Of a stretch of 50,789 nucleotides of DNA, positions 1-8,765 are shown piece after piece. The stretch spans positions 1 through 50,789 of the forward strand of contig JADGEZ010000014.1 of the NCBI GenBank assembly GCA_016744115.1. Reading direction: 5' to 3'. Under the pieces are notes generated by a model. The model did not search any database. It was given only the letters and a program-made list of their open reading frames with translations, and had not been told where the DNA came from. The DNA is from Sulfurimonas sp. Lineage in GTDB: Bacteria > Campylobacterota > Campylobacteria > Campylobacterales > Sulfurimonadaceae. The position numbers and the translations under genes are program-made. The stretch's first letter is position 1. Every line of letters starts with the position of its first letter.

Positions 1-321
1 AATTCTTTGCTTCTTTCTTCTGTAATCTTTCATATTTATTCATACAAATTTGATAGCATTTTTAGTTCCTACTTTTAGAGTTTTGCAAGAAGTCTATTAT
101 ACATTAGGCTTTTATTTTAAACATTGACACTCCAAATATGTATATACTATGTATTTTACAACTATTTGTAGTTTTATGCAAGTATTTTATTTTTTATAAA
201 TTTATTGTGTTAGAGATGACATATTTGACTTGCAGTTTTTAACTTCAAACTTTTAGTAAATCCATAAAAAGAACGTATAGATAAAATTTTAGATAAAATA
301 TGCTAAAAAAGAGGAGTGTAA
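1..321. other. AT-rich intergenic region upstream of the methyltransferase
   Basis: I see no gene here. Positions 78-96 are identical over 19 bases to positions 42882-42900 inside the MITE-like element, so a scrap of that dispersed repeat lies here. A possible -10 (gataaaat, 291-300) and the Shine-Dalgarno gaggag (about 310-316) serve the following gene. Confidence 0.6.
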
Positions 322-1815
322 ATGACAAAACCTATATTTGTAAATAATAAAAATAAATATGGACAGTATTTTACACCTCAATTAATTGTAGATTATATGA
401 TTTCTTTATCTAACATTAACAAAAAATCCTCAATCTTAGAGCCATCAAGTGGAGAATGTGTATTTATTAATACTTTAGAGAAAAACGGATATGAGAATAT
501 TACCGCTTACGAAATTGATAAAATGTTATATCAAAATACAGATTTTGTAATAAATAAAAGTTTTGTAACTACAAATATAAATAAAAAATTTAATTTAATC
601 ATTGGTAACCCTCCATACATTCGTTGGAAAAATTTAGAAAATGAATTAAAAGAAGAACTAGAAAACCACACTTTATGGCATAAATATTTTAATAGTTTAT
701 GTGACTATTCCTATATTTTTATTTTAAAATCAATAGAATTATTAGAAAAAGGTGGAGAATTAATATTTATTACTCCAGAGTATTGGCTCAATACAAAACA
801 TTCATTAAGCCTTCGTAATTACATGGTTCAAAATTGCTATTTTGAACAAATTACACACTTTAACGAAACGCCTATATTTGAAAAAGCTACAGTTTCAACA
901 ATCATTTTTAAATATATTAAATCAAAAAATAAAAATTATTCAAAAATAAAATTAAGCAAACATTATGCTAATCGTAAATTAACAACTGAAGTAATGCAAA
1001 ACATACAAAATAAGCGTAATCAAAAAAATACAATATATTTAGAAATTGACCAATTTGAAGAAGATAAAAGATGGCTATTGACTTCTGATAAAATTAAGGA
1101 AGAATTGAAAGTATTTGAAAATCATTGTTTAATTAAAAACCAAATACAAACATCTTTATTGGATTTGAGAGCAAATAAATTTCATACTATAGGTGATATA
1201 TGTGATATTGGAAATGGTTTAGTTAGTGGACTGGATAAAGCATTTCAAATTCATAATATTGATAATTTAAATGAAAATGAAAAAAAACATATTTTAAGAG
1301 TTATTAAAGCAAAAGATTTAAAAGCTTATTCTTATGAGAATATTACAAACTATATACATTTGTATAATATAAAAGATGAAGAAGAATTTAAAAATAATTT
1401 TCCTAATTTTTATAATCATTTTATAGAGTTTAAAGAAAAACTTGATAAAAGATATAAATACAATAGAGAGATACCCTATTGGGAATGGGTATTTTTAAGA
1501 AACTTTAAACTTTTCTCAAAAGATGAAAAAAGAATTTTTGTTCCATGTAAAGAAAGAATATCAAATAAAGATTATTTTAGATTCGCACTAATAGAAAGTA
1601 ATTTATATCCAACTCAAGATGTAACAGCATTATTTAAAAAAGAAAATGTAAAAGAAAGTATATATTATATACTTGCCTTATTAAATAACAAAAGAGTTTT
1701 TGATTGGCTTAGTAATAATGGTGTAGTAAAAGGTAATATTGTAGAATTTTCAGAAAAACCAATTTCTAGCATACCATTTGAGCTATTGACTGGGATAATA
1801 AAGAAGAAGTATTGA
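322..1815 (+). CDS. N6-adenine-specific DNA methyltransferase (Eco57I/TaqI-like), C-terminus frameshifted
   Basis: This is a class I S-adenosylmethionine-dependent DNA methyltransferase that should methylate adenine N6 in a specific DNA target. The SAM-binding motif I (ILEPSSGECVF) is near residues 38-48 and the catalytic NPPY motif is at residues 96-99. The rest resembles the target-recognition region of Eco57I-type enzymes. The start has a clear Shine-Dalgarno (agaggag). The last 12-15 residues do not look native: a family-like C-terminus lies in the next frame (see 1782-1928). No restriction endonuclease is adjacent, so it is either an orphan methyltransferase or the remnant of a restriction-modification locus. 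It is more AT-rich than its neighbours, which suggests transfer. Target site unknown. Confidence 0.85.
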   Translation: MTKPIFVNNKNKYGQYFTPQLIVDYMISLSNINKKSSILEPSSGECVFINTLEKNGYENITAYEIDKMLYQNTDFVINKSFVTTNINKKFNLIIGNPPYIRWKNLENELKEELENHTLWHKYFNSLCDYSYIFILKSIELLEKGGELIFITPEYWLNTKHSLSLRNYMVQNCYFEQITHFNETPIFEKATVSTIIFKYIKSKNKNYSKIKLSKHYANRKLTTEVMQNIQNKRNQKNTIYLEIDQFEEDKRWLLTSDKIKEELKVFENHCLIKNQIQTSLLDLRANKFHTIGDICDIGNGLVSGLDKAFQIHNIDNLNENEKKHILRVIKAKDLKAYSYENITNYIHLYNIKDEEEFKNNFPNFYNHFIEFKEKLDKRYKYNREIPYWEWVFLRNFKLFSKDEKRIFVPCKERISNKDYFRFALIESNLYPTQDVTALFKKENVKESIYYILALLNNKRVFDWLSNNGVVKGNIVEFSEKPISSIPFELLTGIIKKKY

Positions 1816-1928
1816 ACCATGATGAAATTGTAGAGTTATGTAAATTGAATATAAATGATAATAGTTATTTATTGCAATTAAATAATAAAATTAATCAATT
1901 ATTTCAATCAGTAAATAATGAACTATGA
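1782..1928 (+). pseudogene. Out-of-frame C-terminal tail of the DNA methyltransferase
   Basis: Read in the frame that ends with TGA at 1926-1928, this stretch encodes AIDWDNKEEVLNHDEIVELC and about 28 further residues. That is the style of Eco57I-family C-termini, where an IPFR.IDW motif precedes a final helix. The upstream frame runs out as IPFELLTG. One missing base around 1777-1782 would restore IPFR-AIDWDNK. The gene therefore appears to carry a 1-nt deletion, or there is a sequencing error at this point. Confidence 0.7.
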
Positions 1929-1984
1929 AGAATTAAAAAGCTATAACAAAGTCTAAATTAACTGTTATATTACAAAGGAATAAA

Positions 1985-2689
1985 TTGAGAATATCAGAAT
2001 TTATATTAGAGCTAATTAAACTTATTAAACCTAATTTTCATAATAAAATCACTTGGTTTTTAGTTGTATTTGGAGCCACTTTAATAAGTACATCGGTAAT
2101 AGAAAAAATTATTAATGCTATTTTTGAAAAACAGTTTGCAATTTCTATTACTGAAAATAATGACACCATGGTTGGTTTATGGTTAATCGCGATTGGATTG
2201 ATTTATAATATTTTAACAAATTATTTTAATAAATATTTATTACATCTTCAAACGATAAGAAAGATTGATAATAATTCTTCTCAGGATAAAAGCTTATATG
2301 AAAAATTTTTACAAAAATTACCTTCTGAAGGAAGTATAAAATTTATTAATCACCATGATTTTCATAATTCATTTGCTCTGGAGAATTTAAGACAGTTAAG
2401 AAATTTTGCAGATGAATGGAATAATGCAGAATACGAATTTATGAATTCTGACTTGGAAGATATAAGGAAGGAATTACTTGAAAAAGTACAACATTTTGTT
2501 TATTATTCAGGTATGAAAACTTTTCCTCTTGGAGGTGGAATACAAACTATAATGAATAATGCTGATGAAGAATGCAACTTAACGCAAAGCACACAAGACA
2601 ATATAGTTTTATTAAATAACTATGGTGATGATATATTTAAAATTCACCAAAAACTTGTTAGAAAAGGGCGAGATATTTTATACATCTAA
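1985..2689 (+). CDS. Two-TM membrane protein of unknown function
   Basis: This 234-residue protein starts at TTG with a good Shine-Dalgarno (aaagga, 1974-1979). It has two hydrophobic segments near residues 22-46 and 62-84, then a soluble domain of about 140 residues rich in acidic and aromatic residues (KLPSEGSIKFINHHDF, RQLRNFADEWNNAE, VYYSGMKTFPL). I do not recognise the domain firmly. Proteins of this layout are common next to methyltransferases and in accessory islands. It follows the methyltransferase by 56 bases in the same orientation and may be co-transcribed. No nuclease motif is visible, so I do not call it the cognate restriction enzyme. Confidence 0.6.
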   Translation: MRISEFILELIKLIKPNFHNKITWFLVVFGATLISTSVIEKIINAIFEKQFAISITENNDTMVGLWLIAIGLIYNILTNYFNKYLLHLQTIRKIDNNSSQDKSLYEKFLQKLPSEGSIKFINHHDFHNSFALENLRQLRNFADEWNNAEYEFMNSDLEDIRKELLEKVQHFVYYSGMKTFPLGGGIQTIMNNADEECNLTQSTQDNIVLLNNYGDDIFKIHQKLVRKGRDILYI

Positions 2690-2796
2690 CAAAACCTAGA
2701 GACGGTGTAAGAACTGTCATTTTAAAGTGAATGAATAATCTAAAAATCATTTTAATTGATTATATTTACACTAAATTTTAAAAGAGAGACCAAAGC

Positions 2797-3606
2797 ATGA
2801 AAATTATTTTTATCATTTTTATTTTTATACTTAAACTCCAAGGTGCTGAGAGGATTCTCTCTCTTAGTCCTGCTATAACGGAGATACTTTTTGCACTTGA
2901 AAAAGGTGATGCTATTGTTGGGACAAGTTCTTACTCTCTTTATCCTCAAAAGGCTCAAGATATTCCTATAATCGGTGGATATGAAAACCCTCATTTAGAA
3001 AAAATTCTTGCTTTTTCACCCACTTTGGTAATAGGTCAAGTTTATAACAGTGCTATACTAGATAAGCTCAAACATTTTAAAGTTAAAACTTTGATGCTTG
3101 ATTTAAAAAGTATAAAGAGTATTCAAAACTCTATCACTTTACTAGCATCTCATCTAAAATCAAGAGAGGCAAAAAAACTCACAGATGCTATAGACAACTC
3201 AATCAAAGAAGCTAAAAGTACTCAAAAATCTCATAGTATTATGATTGTTTATGGACTACGAGAAGATTTACGCAGTAGCACTTATATCGCTGGAAATAAC
3301 ATTTTTTTTAATGATATTATCAAAGAATGTGGACATACTAACGCTTATACACAAGACTCAAATACCCAAGCAGTTTTAAGTTATGAAAATATTATCGCTA
3401 TAAATCCTCAACAGATTATTATCTTGCATTCTCTTGCCACTGAGTCAAATGTTAATGTAAAAAAAGCACTCAAAAACTGGTATAAGATACCTACCAGAGC
3501 ATCAAAAAATGCTAAAATTTCCATAGTTGATGAGGATTATCTTCATATCCCCTCACATCGTATCGCTTTGAGCATAAAAAGACTTTGTGGAGAGATGAAT
3601 GATTGA
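2797..3606 (+). CDS. ABC transporter substrate-binding protein (BtuF/FecB-like)
   Basis: This is the periplasmic binding protein of a vitamin B12 or ferric-siderophore type importer. A signal peptide covers about residues 1-17 and is followed by the hallmark start of the family (AERILSLSPAITEILFALE). Later come IIGGYENPHLEKILAFSPTL and a C-terminal lobe with VYGLREDLRSSTYIAG. The helical-backbone binding-protein fold of the BtuF/FecB/CeuE group is clear. Cobalamin versus iron chelate cannot be decided from sequence alone. It overlaps the ATPase gene by 8 bases, so the three transporter genes form one operon. The Shine-Dalgarno aagagaga lies ahead of the ATG. No lipobox cysteine is seen, so the protein is probably free in the periplasm. 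Confidence 0.85.
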   Translation: MKIIFIIFIFILKLQGAERILSLSPAITEILFALEKGDAIVGTSSYSLYPQKAQDIPIIGGYENPHLEKILAFSPTLVIGQVYNSAILDKLKHFKVKTLMLDLKSIKSIQNSITLLASHLKSREAKKLTDAIDNSIKEAKSTQKSHSIMIVYGLREDLRSSTYIAGNNIFFNDIIKECGHTNAYTQDSNTQAVLSYENIIAINPQQIIILHSLATESNVNVKKALKNWYKIPTRASKNAKISIVDEDYLHIPSHRIALSIKRLCGEMND

Positions 3607-4324
3607 GTTGAAAAACTTAAGATGTGAGTTTGATGATAAAACCATATTAGAAAATATAAATCTTACAATTGATAAACATTTAAGTATCTTAGGTGCGAAT
3701 GGTTCAGGAAAAAGTACTTTAGCTAAAGCTATTTGTAGTCTTATAGAGTTTCATGGCGAGATTTTTATTGATGGGAAAAATATTCACTCCCTTTCACTCA
3801 AAGAAAAGGCAAAAACTCTCTCTTATATCCCTGCTAAGTTAGAGATGTATGATACATTTATTAGTGTAGAGGAATTTGTACTTCTTGGTAGGTTTGCACA
3901 TAAAAAAAGTTTTTTTGATTACTCTACTAAAGATAAAAATATCACAAAACAAACCTTAGAATTTTTAAAAATAGATCACCTTAAAAAGCACCGAATAGAT
4001 TCTCTAAGCTCGGGGGAACAACAGTTAGCATTAATCGCTCAATCCCTTACGCAGCAGAGTGAAATAATCATCTTTGATGAACCAACAGCAAACCTTGATC
4101 CTCATAATACTAAGATAATTGCAGAGCATATAAAGGGTTTAAAAGAGTACCATAGCATCATCTTAATCACACATGATATACATCTTGCCTCTTTTCTTGA
4201 TTCTCCTGTTGCTTTTATAAAAAATAAATCTATTATCTATTATGAAAATGAATTCTTTAAAGATGAAAACTTAGAAGAGTTGTATGGTGTAAAATTTAAC
4301 TCTTTAGTAGCACAGTATGATTAG
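3599..4324 (+). CDS. ABC transporter ATP-binding protein (BtuD/FecE-like)
   Basis: This is the cytoplasmic ATPase that powers the adjacent importer. The Walker A GANGSGKST is at about residues 32-40, the signature LSSGEQQ near 136-142, the Walker B IIIFDEP near 156-162, and the switch histidine in LITHDIH near 195. Its 241 residues are typical for the FecE/BtuD class. It overlaps the binding-protein gene by 8 bases and the permease gene by 8 bases, indicating translational coupling. Substrate specificity is set by the partner proteins and is unknown. Confidence 0.92.
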   Translation: MIELKNLRCEFDDKTILENINLTIDKHLSILGANGSGKSTLAKAICSLIEFHGEIFIDGKNIHSLSLKEKAKTLSYIPAKLEMYDTFISVEEFVLLGRFAHKKSFFDYSTKDKNITKQTLEFLKIDHLKKHRIDSLSSGEQQLALIAQSLTQQSEIIIFDEPTANLDPHNTKIIAEHIKGLKEYHSIILITHDIHLASFLDSPVAFIKNKSIIYYENEFFKDENLEELYGVKFNSLVAQYD

Positions 4325-5282
4325 ATACATTTTATGGATTTTACTTATCTTTATCTTGCTAGTTTCTCCCTTTGTAGGTGCTGTAGATATCCATATAATG
4401 GAGCTTATGGATTTTAACTCTCTTAGTTCTTACATCTTTTTTGATTTACGCCTCCCTAGAGTTTTATTTGCTTTTTGTGCTGGAGTTATTTTAGCTTTGA
4501 GTGGACTTTTATTTCAAACACTTTTTCGTAATGCTCTTATGACTCCTTATACTTTAGGCATATCAAGCGGTGCAGTTTTAGGGGCTGGCATTGCTATAAA
4601 ACTAGGGCTAGGAAGTTTATTTTTTGGCATTGGGGCTATATCAATCTTCGGATTTTTAGGTGCGATTTTAACAGTTTTTTTGCTTATCTATCTTTCTCGT
4701 TTTTTAAAAAGTGCTCAACATGAATCTTTACTTCTTTTAGGCATAGCACTCTCACTTTTTTACACTTCTGCACTTATGATAGTTTTTTATCTTGGAAGTG
4801 CTATGCAAAATGATATACTTATCCGCTTTACAATGGGTTCACTCTCCGTTATAGGTTGGCAAAGTCCTATCACTTTAGGGATAATCTCTAGTATTTTATT
4901 TTTAAGTATCTACAGGTATAGGTTTGAACTACAACTTCTAAGCATCTCACAAACACAAGCAAATCTTAAAGGTGTCAATACAAAGCATGTAAGTTTAGTT
5001 CTTTTAATCATCTCATCATTTGCAATAGGCACACTTGTGAGTATCAGCGGACCCATAGGTTTTATAGGGCTGATAGTTCCCCATATCATTACAAAAATTC
5101 ATCCAGCAACTGTAAATAAGCGTATCATAAAAACAGCCCTATTTGGTGGTTTCTTTTTAGTACTTTGCGATACTATAACCCGTTCTTTATCCACACAAAG
5201 CGAACTCCCAATAGGAATAGTAACAGCCCTTGTAGGTGGACCATTTTTTATATACCTTATCATCACAAAAGATAAAAAGTGA
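4317..5282 (+). CDS. ABC transporter permease (BtuC/FecCD family)
   Basis: This is the inner-membrane channel of the importer, one of the FecCD/BtuC family with about ten transmembrane helices in 321 residues. Family marks include RLPRVLFAFCAGVILALSG, a GL.FQTLFRNALMTPYTLG stretch near residues 65-85, and SGPIGFIGLIVPHI near 245-258. It is the last gene of the operon. The convergent purT gene ends 40 bases downstream, and I see no strong terminator hairpin between them. The protein probably works as a homodimer because only one permease gene is present. Confidence 0.92.
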   Translation: MIRYILWILLIFILLVSPFVGAVDIHIMELMDFNSLSSYIFFDLRLPRVLFAFCAGVILALSGLLFQTLFRNALMTPYTLGISSGAVLGAGIAIKLGLGSLFFGIGAISIFGFLGAILTVFLLIYLSRFLKSAQHESLLLLGIALSLFYTSALMIVFYLGSAMQNDILIRFTMGSLSVIGWQSPITLGIISSILFLSIYRYRFELQLLSISQTQANLKGVNTKHVSLVLLIISSFAIGTLVSISGPIGFIGLIVPHIITKIHPATVNKRIIKTALFGGFFLVLCDTITRSLSTQSELPIGIVTALVGGPFFIYLIITKDKK

Positions 5283-5321
5283 AGTTATTTATTGTAGGTA
5301 TTGAGTTTGATAGAGAGTTTT

Positions 5322-6485
5322 TTAAACATCTTTAATTTTTAAAATCATCTCCCTAGCTTTTTTTAGCGCTTTTTCTAGCTTGTCAAACACTAGGACGACC
5401 GCTAAACGACGACCTTTATGAGTGTCTGGTTTGGAAAATATTCTCACAAATGAGTTAGCAGAAAATAAATTATCATCAACTTCAATTACTGGAGTGGCAT
5501 TATGAGCATCTGATTTAAAAGCTGCTGATGCACCTGAACCATAAAAAGTATAGGCTAAAGGGAGACCAAGGATAGCACGCAAGTGGAGTGCAAACTCACT
5601 TTGTGATTGAGTTATAAGTGTTACCAGTCCGGTATCATGTGGACGAGGGGAGAGTTCGCTAAAATAGACTTCATACCCTTTGACGAAAAACTCAACACCA
5701 AAAAGACCTTGACCGCCAAGAGCATCTGTGATTTTTTTTGCTATCTCTTGAGATTTTTTAAGGGCTACTTCACTCATAGCCATTGGTTGCCACGAAAATA
5801 CATAATCACCATCACGCTGTTCATGCCCTATAGGCTCACAAAACACAGTCTCTTTAGCATTTCTAATAGTTAAAATTGTAACTTCATAATCAAAATCAAT
5901 AAAAGATTCAACAATTAATTCACTTGCATCACCACGAGCCTCTTTAGCCATTTCCCAGGAAAGTGCAATATCTCCCTCATTTCGTACAATAGATTGTCCA
6001 TGACCAGAAGAAGACATAACAGGTTTAATTACACATGGATAACCTAAGCCCCTAACAGATTCCAACATCTCCTCTTGAGTAGTTACAAATCCATACGCCC
6101 CTGTTATAATCCCTAATTCTTCTGCTACAAATGTACGAATTTTCTTTCGGTTCATCGTTTTACTCACTGCATCGGCGTTAGGAATAACATTATAACCCTC
6201 AGCTTCCGCCTCAAATAAGGCATCAATAGAGATAGCTTCAATCTCTGGCAAAATATAATCTGGTTTTTCTCTACGAATAACTTCTAAAAGAGCTTCTTTA
6301 TCTTGCATATTAATCACATACGAGCGATGGGCTACATGATGTGCTGGAGCATTATCATATCTATCTATTGCTATAGTTTCTAAACCTAATCTTTGTGCTT
6401 CTATAATAACTTCTTTTGCTAGTTCACCAGAACCTAAAAGAATTATTTTTTTTGAATTTGATTTTAAGGGAGCGGAGAATTGCAT
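5322..6485 (-). CDS. purT: Formate-dependent phosphoribosylglycinamide formyltransferase (GAR transformylase 2)
   Basis: PurT makes formyl-GAR from GAR, formate and ATP in purine synthesis, without folate. The 387-residue length is typical. The sequence shows the N-terminal nucleotide-fold ([22 protein letters not shown], given here as two overlapping marks: [11 protein letters not shown] and [10 protein letters not shown]), the ATP-grasp centre ([16 protein letters not shown]) and the conserved [22 protein letters not shown] region (marks VEFFVKG and [11 protein letters not shown]). It is a single housekeeping gene read away from the Ter operon. I see no reason to count it as part of the Ter pathway even though Ter clusters often use an ATP-grasp enzyme. 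Confidence 0.95.
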   Translation of the reverse strand: MQFSAPLKSNSKKIILLGSGELAKEVIIEAQRLGLETIAIDRYDNAPAHHVAHRSYVINMQDKEALLEVIRREKPDYILPEIEAISIDALFEAEAEGYNVIPNADAVSKTMNRKKIRTFVAEELGIITGAYGFVTTQEEMLESVRGLGYPCVIKPVMSSSGHGQSIVRNEGDIALSWEMAKEARGDASELIVESFIDFDYEVTILTIRNAKETVFCEPIGHEQRDGDYVFSWQPMAMSEVALKKSQEIAKKITDALGGQGLFGVEFFVKGYEVYFSELSPRPHDTGLVTLITQSQSEFALHLRAILGLPLAYTFYGSGASAAFKSDAHNATPVIEVDDNLFSANSFVRIFSKPDTHKGRRLAVVLVFDKLEKALKKAREMILKIKDV

Positions 6486-6558
6486 CTGTAAAAAGTCCTT
6501 GATTTTACAAGGATTATATCAAAATTTAAACTTTAAGCCATATTTTTGAAAGGCTAGG

Positions 6559-6564
6559 TATAAT
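6559..6564 (+). promoter_or_regulatory. -10 element of the Ter operon
   Basis: A perfect TATAAT sits 58 bases ahead of the first terD gene, in the gap between divergent purT and terD. The -35 is weak, as is usual in Campylobacterota. A purine-rich Shine-Dalgarno (aagggg, 6609-6615) precedes the ATG. Confidence 0.55.
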
Positions 6565-6621
6565 TTTAGCCATAAGTTAAATCTATTTTAGGTTTTATTT
6601 CATTAAAAAAAAGGGGTCAAA

Positions 6622-7200
6622 ATGTCAGTAAGTTTAAGTAAAGGTGGAAGAGTTTCTCTTTCAAAAGAAGCACCAGGATTAAAAAATATAAAAATTGGAT
6701 TAGGTTGGGATACTAATGCGACAGATACAGGTAAAGATTTTGATTTAGATGCGTCATTATTTATGGTTGATTCGAGCAATAAAGTAACTGCAGACAGCGA
6801 CTTTATATTTTTCAACAATTTAAAAAGTACAGATGGTTCAGTTGTTCATGAAGGTGACAATTTAACAGGTGAGGGTGACGGTGATGATGAAGTAATCAAT
6901 GTTGATTTATCAAAGGTTGATGTTAAGTATAATTCTTTAGCAATCGCAGTTACAATTCATGAAGCAGAGGCAAGAGGACAAAATTTTGGACAAGTTTCAA
7001 ATGCATTTGTAAGAATTTTAAATGCGGCAGATGGAAAAGAACTAGCAAAATTTGAATTAGATGAAGACTATTCTTCTGAAACAGCAGTATTATTTGGTAC
7101 TCTTTATAGAAAAGATGGTGAATGGAGATTTAAAGCAGAAGGTTCAGGGTTTAACAGTGGCTTAAAAGGTTTCTGCGATACTTATGGCGTGAGTTCTTAA
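6622..7200 (+). CDS. terD: TerD-family calcium-binding stress protein
   Basis: This is a 192-residue TerD/TerE protein. The family binds Ca2+ through acidic loops and underlies tellurite, colicin and phage resistance phenotypes. Marks seen: MSVSLSKGGRVSLSK at the start, GLGWDTNATD, FDLDASLFMV near residues 40-49, HEGDNLTGEGDGDDEVINVD near 76-95, and the C-terminal FGTLYRKDGEWRFKAEG. It is the first gene of an eight-gene operon with only 2 bases to the next terD-like gene. The exact metabolite or surface role of TerD is unresolved. Assignment to the family is secure, but the choice between terD and terE is not. Confidence 0.93.
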   Translation: MSVSLSKGGRVSLSKEAPGLKNIKIGLGWDTNATDTGKDFDLDASLFMVDSSNKVTADSDFIFFNNLKSTDGSVVHEGDNLTGEGDGDDEVINVDLSKVDVKYNSLAIAVTIHEAEARGQNFGQVSNAFVRILNAADGKELAKFELDEDYSSETAVLFGTLYRKDGEWRFKAEGSGFNSGLKGFCDTYGVSS

Positions 7201-7202
7201 TT

Positions 7203-7808
7203 ATGTCAATAAATTTAGTTAAAGGGCAAAAAATATCGCTTGAAAAATCAGGTGGTGGTAAATTAACTGATTTTTGTATTGGTGCTAATTGGGGTGCAAT
7301 TGAAAAAAAGGGTTTCTTCGGCGGTAATAAAAAAGAAGCAGTTGATTTAGACTTATCTGCTGGATTATATAAAAGTGATAAATCATTAGCATCTTGTGTG
7401 TTTTTTGGAAGATTAAAAGATGCTGGGATTAAACATTCTGGTGATGATAGAACAGGAGATTTAGATGGTGATGATGGACTAGACAACGAAGTTTTATCAT
7501 TAGATATAAATCAAATATCTAGTGATGTTGATCAGATTGTATTTGTACTAAATTCTTTTGATGGTCATGATTTTGCTACTGTTCCATTTGCATCAATTAG
7601 ACTCTATGAGGGTACACCAGATAGAGTAAATAGTATAGTTGCTTCATTTGATATAGCTAGTGATGCTAAATTTTCTGGCTATACATCTATGGTTTTAGGG
7701 AAACTTTATCGTAAAAATGATGAATGGAAATTTTCAGCAATTGGAGAACCAACTAAGGATAAAAAATTAGAACAGACGCTAGAAAGCGTAAGAACTAAGT
7801 TTTTATAA
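7203..7808 (+). CDS. Second TerD-family protein (TerZ/TerX-like)
   Basis: This 201-residue TerD-domain protein follows the first at 2 bases. It keeps the acidic metal-binding pattern (DLDLSAGLYK, HSGDDRTGDLDGDDGLDNE near residues 79-97) and the terminal GKLYRKNDEWKFSAIG. An insertion, EKKGFFGGNKKEAVDL, near residues 37-52 is characteristic of the TerZ-like branch with its lysine/glycine loop. The C-terminus has an extra tail of about 20 residues. The two paralogues are clearly diverged, so this is an old duplication rather than a recent one. A long palindrome follows the stop codon. Confidence 0.9.
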   Translation: MSINLVKGQKISLEKSGGGKLTDFCIGANWGAIEKKGFFGGNKKEAVDLDLSAGLYKSDKSLASCVFFGRLKDAGIKHSGDDRTGDLDGDDGLDNEVLSLDINQISSDVDQIVFVLNSFDGHDFATVPFASIRLYEGTPDRVNSIVASFDIASDAKFSGYTSMVLGKLYRKNDEWKFSAIGEPTKDKKLEQTLESVRTKFL

Positions 7809-7813
7809 GACAA

Positions 7814-7847
7814 GTGAAGGTATAGTTTATATAAACTATACCTTCAC
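7814..7847. repeat. Perfect 34-bp palindrome between terD-like and PH-domain genes
   Basis: The arm GTGAAGGTATAGTTTA is followed by TA and then its exact reverse complement. No T-run follows (next bases aatattg). It is either a factor-independent attenuating or mRNA-stabilising hairpin separating the two terD genes from the rest of the operon, or an operator. Confidence 0.85.
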
Positions 7848-7904
7848 AATATTGAGATAAATCTTAGCAAGTCTAGTGATTATGCTTCAAATAAAGGTAA
7901 TACT

Positions 7905-8288
7905 TTGGGTAACTATGTAAACAGTTCATTAGTGGATAACGAACGCGTAATTTATGAGGGAAGTTTTGCATTATGGGATAATTTTTTATGGATATTAATA
8001 TCCCTAGGATTATTTATTATTCCAATTTATATCTATCAGAAATTCTCAGAAATTGTTCTTACAAATTTTAGAATAGTTGGAAAAACAGGGATAATTAGAA
8101 GAAAAACATACGATTATGGTTTGTTAAGAATCGAGTCTATACATGTAAAGCAGACAATATTAGGAAGAATATTTGATTATGGTGACATAGTAATCACAGG
8201 TGCAGGCAATAGTACTTATCTAATACCAGCAATTAAATCTCCAGAAAAGTTTAAAACACAATTAAATACAATAAAATATAATAATTAA
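7905..8288 (+). CDS. Bacterial PH-domain membrane protein (YdbS/bPH2-like)
   Basis: This 127-residue protein starts at TTG with the Shine-Dalgarno aaagg near 7893. It has a hydrophobic hairpin (FLWILISLGLFIIPIYIY, about residues 27-44), then a PH-like core typical of bPH2 proteins: EIVLTNFRIVGKTGIIRRKT, a YGLLRIESIHVKQTILGR stretch, and YGDIVITGAGN. It presumably sits at the membrane with the PH fold in the cytoplasm. It lies between the terD pair and terB in the same orientation, so it probably belongs to the Ter system as a membrane-docking part. That role is inference from position. Confidence 0.7.
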   Translation: MGNYVNSSLVDNERVIYEGSFALWDNFLWILISLGLFIIPIYIYQKFSEIVLTNFRIVGKTGIIRRKTYDYGLLRIESIHVKQTILGRIFDYGDIVITGAGNSTYLIPAIKSPEKFKTQLNTIKYNN

Positions 8289-8297
8289 GGATAAATT

Positions 8298-8765
8298 ATG
8301 GATTGGAAAGAGATCAAGAAAAAAGCAAATGAAATGTACAAAGAATCAACAAAGAGAATTAAGCAGTATACACCAGAAAATTTCTCAAAAGAAAAAAAGT
8401 TTATCAATTCACTTGTGATTAGTTTAGTTTTAATGACTATGGCTGATAAAAAAGCGCAGACTGATGAAATCACAGCATCTATGGATCTCATTAATGAAAT
8501 AGATGAGATAAAAGAGTTGGATATGGTTCAAGATGCGATAGAATTATTTGAACTACATCTTGAAAAACTTGTTGATGCAGTTGGGAATAATACTAAATGG
8601 ACTATACTCATTGCTAAGTTATTATCAGAAGTAGCCAAAGTAAAATCTTACCCAGAATATCCCCCAATGATAGAAAACTTACTAGATTATATATCAGAGT
8701 CAGATGGTAATATATGTGATTTAGAAGAAGATATGAAAGCTAAAATATTAAAGGCACTAAGATAA
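8298..8765 (+). CDS. terB: TerB-family tellurite-resistance protein
   Basis: This 155-residue all-helical acidic protein resembles TerB. It has an N-terminal amphipathic basic region (KEIKKKANEMYKESTKRIKQ), then a TerB-like core with SLVLMTMADKKAQTDEITA near residues 42-60 and a second metal-site-like SESDGNICDLEEDMK near 133-147. This matches the paired D.K/DG...E signatures of TerB. It starts 9 bases after the PH-domain gene and ends directly against the DUF475 gene. TerB is thought to bind metal and to bridge TerD and TerC complexes at the membrane. Confidence 0.75.
   Translation: MDWKEIKKKANEMYKESTKRIKQYTPENFSKEKKFINSLVISLVLMTMADKKAQTDEITASMDLINEIDEIKELDMVQDAIELFELHLEKLVDAVGNNTKWTILIAKLLSEVAKVKSYPEYPPMIENLLDYISESDGNICDLEEDMKAKILKALR

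Noticed and set aside
1985-2689. Restriction endonuclease partner for the methyltransferase
   Set aside because: The protein has two membrane segments and no PD-(D/E)XK, HNH or PLD motif.
2690-2796. Cobalamin riboswitch upstream of the ABC importer
   Set aside because: Only 107 bases are available and no B12-box-like conserved core is visible.
5322-6485. purT as the missing ATP-grasp enzyme of the Ter pathway
   Set aside because: The sequence is an ordinary full-length PurT, transcribed in the opposite direction; no feature links it to the Ter operon.
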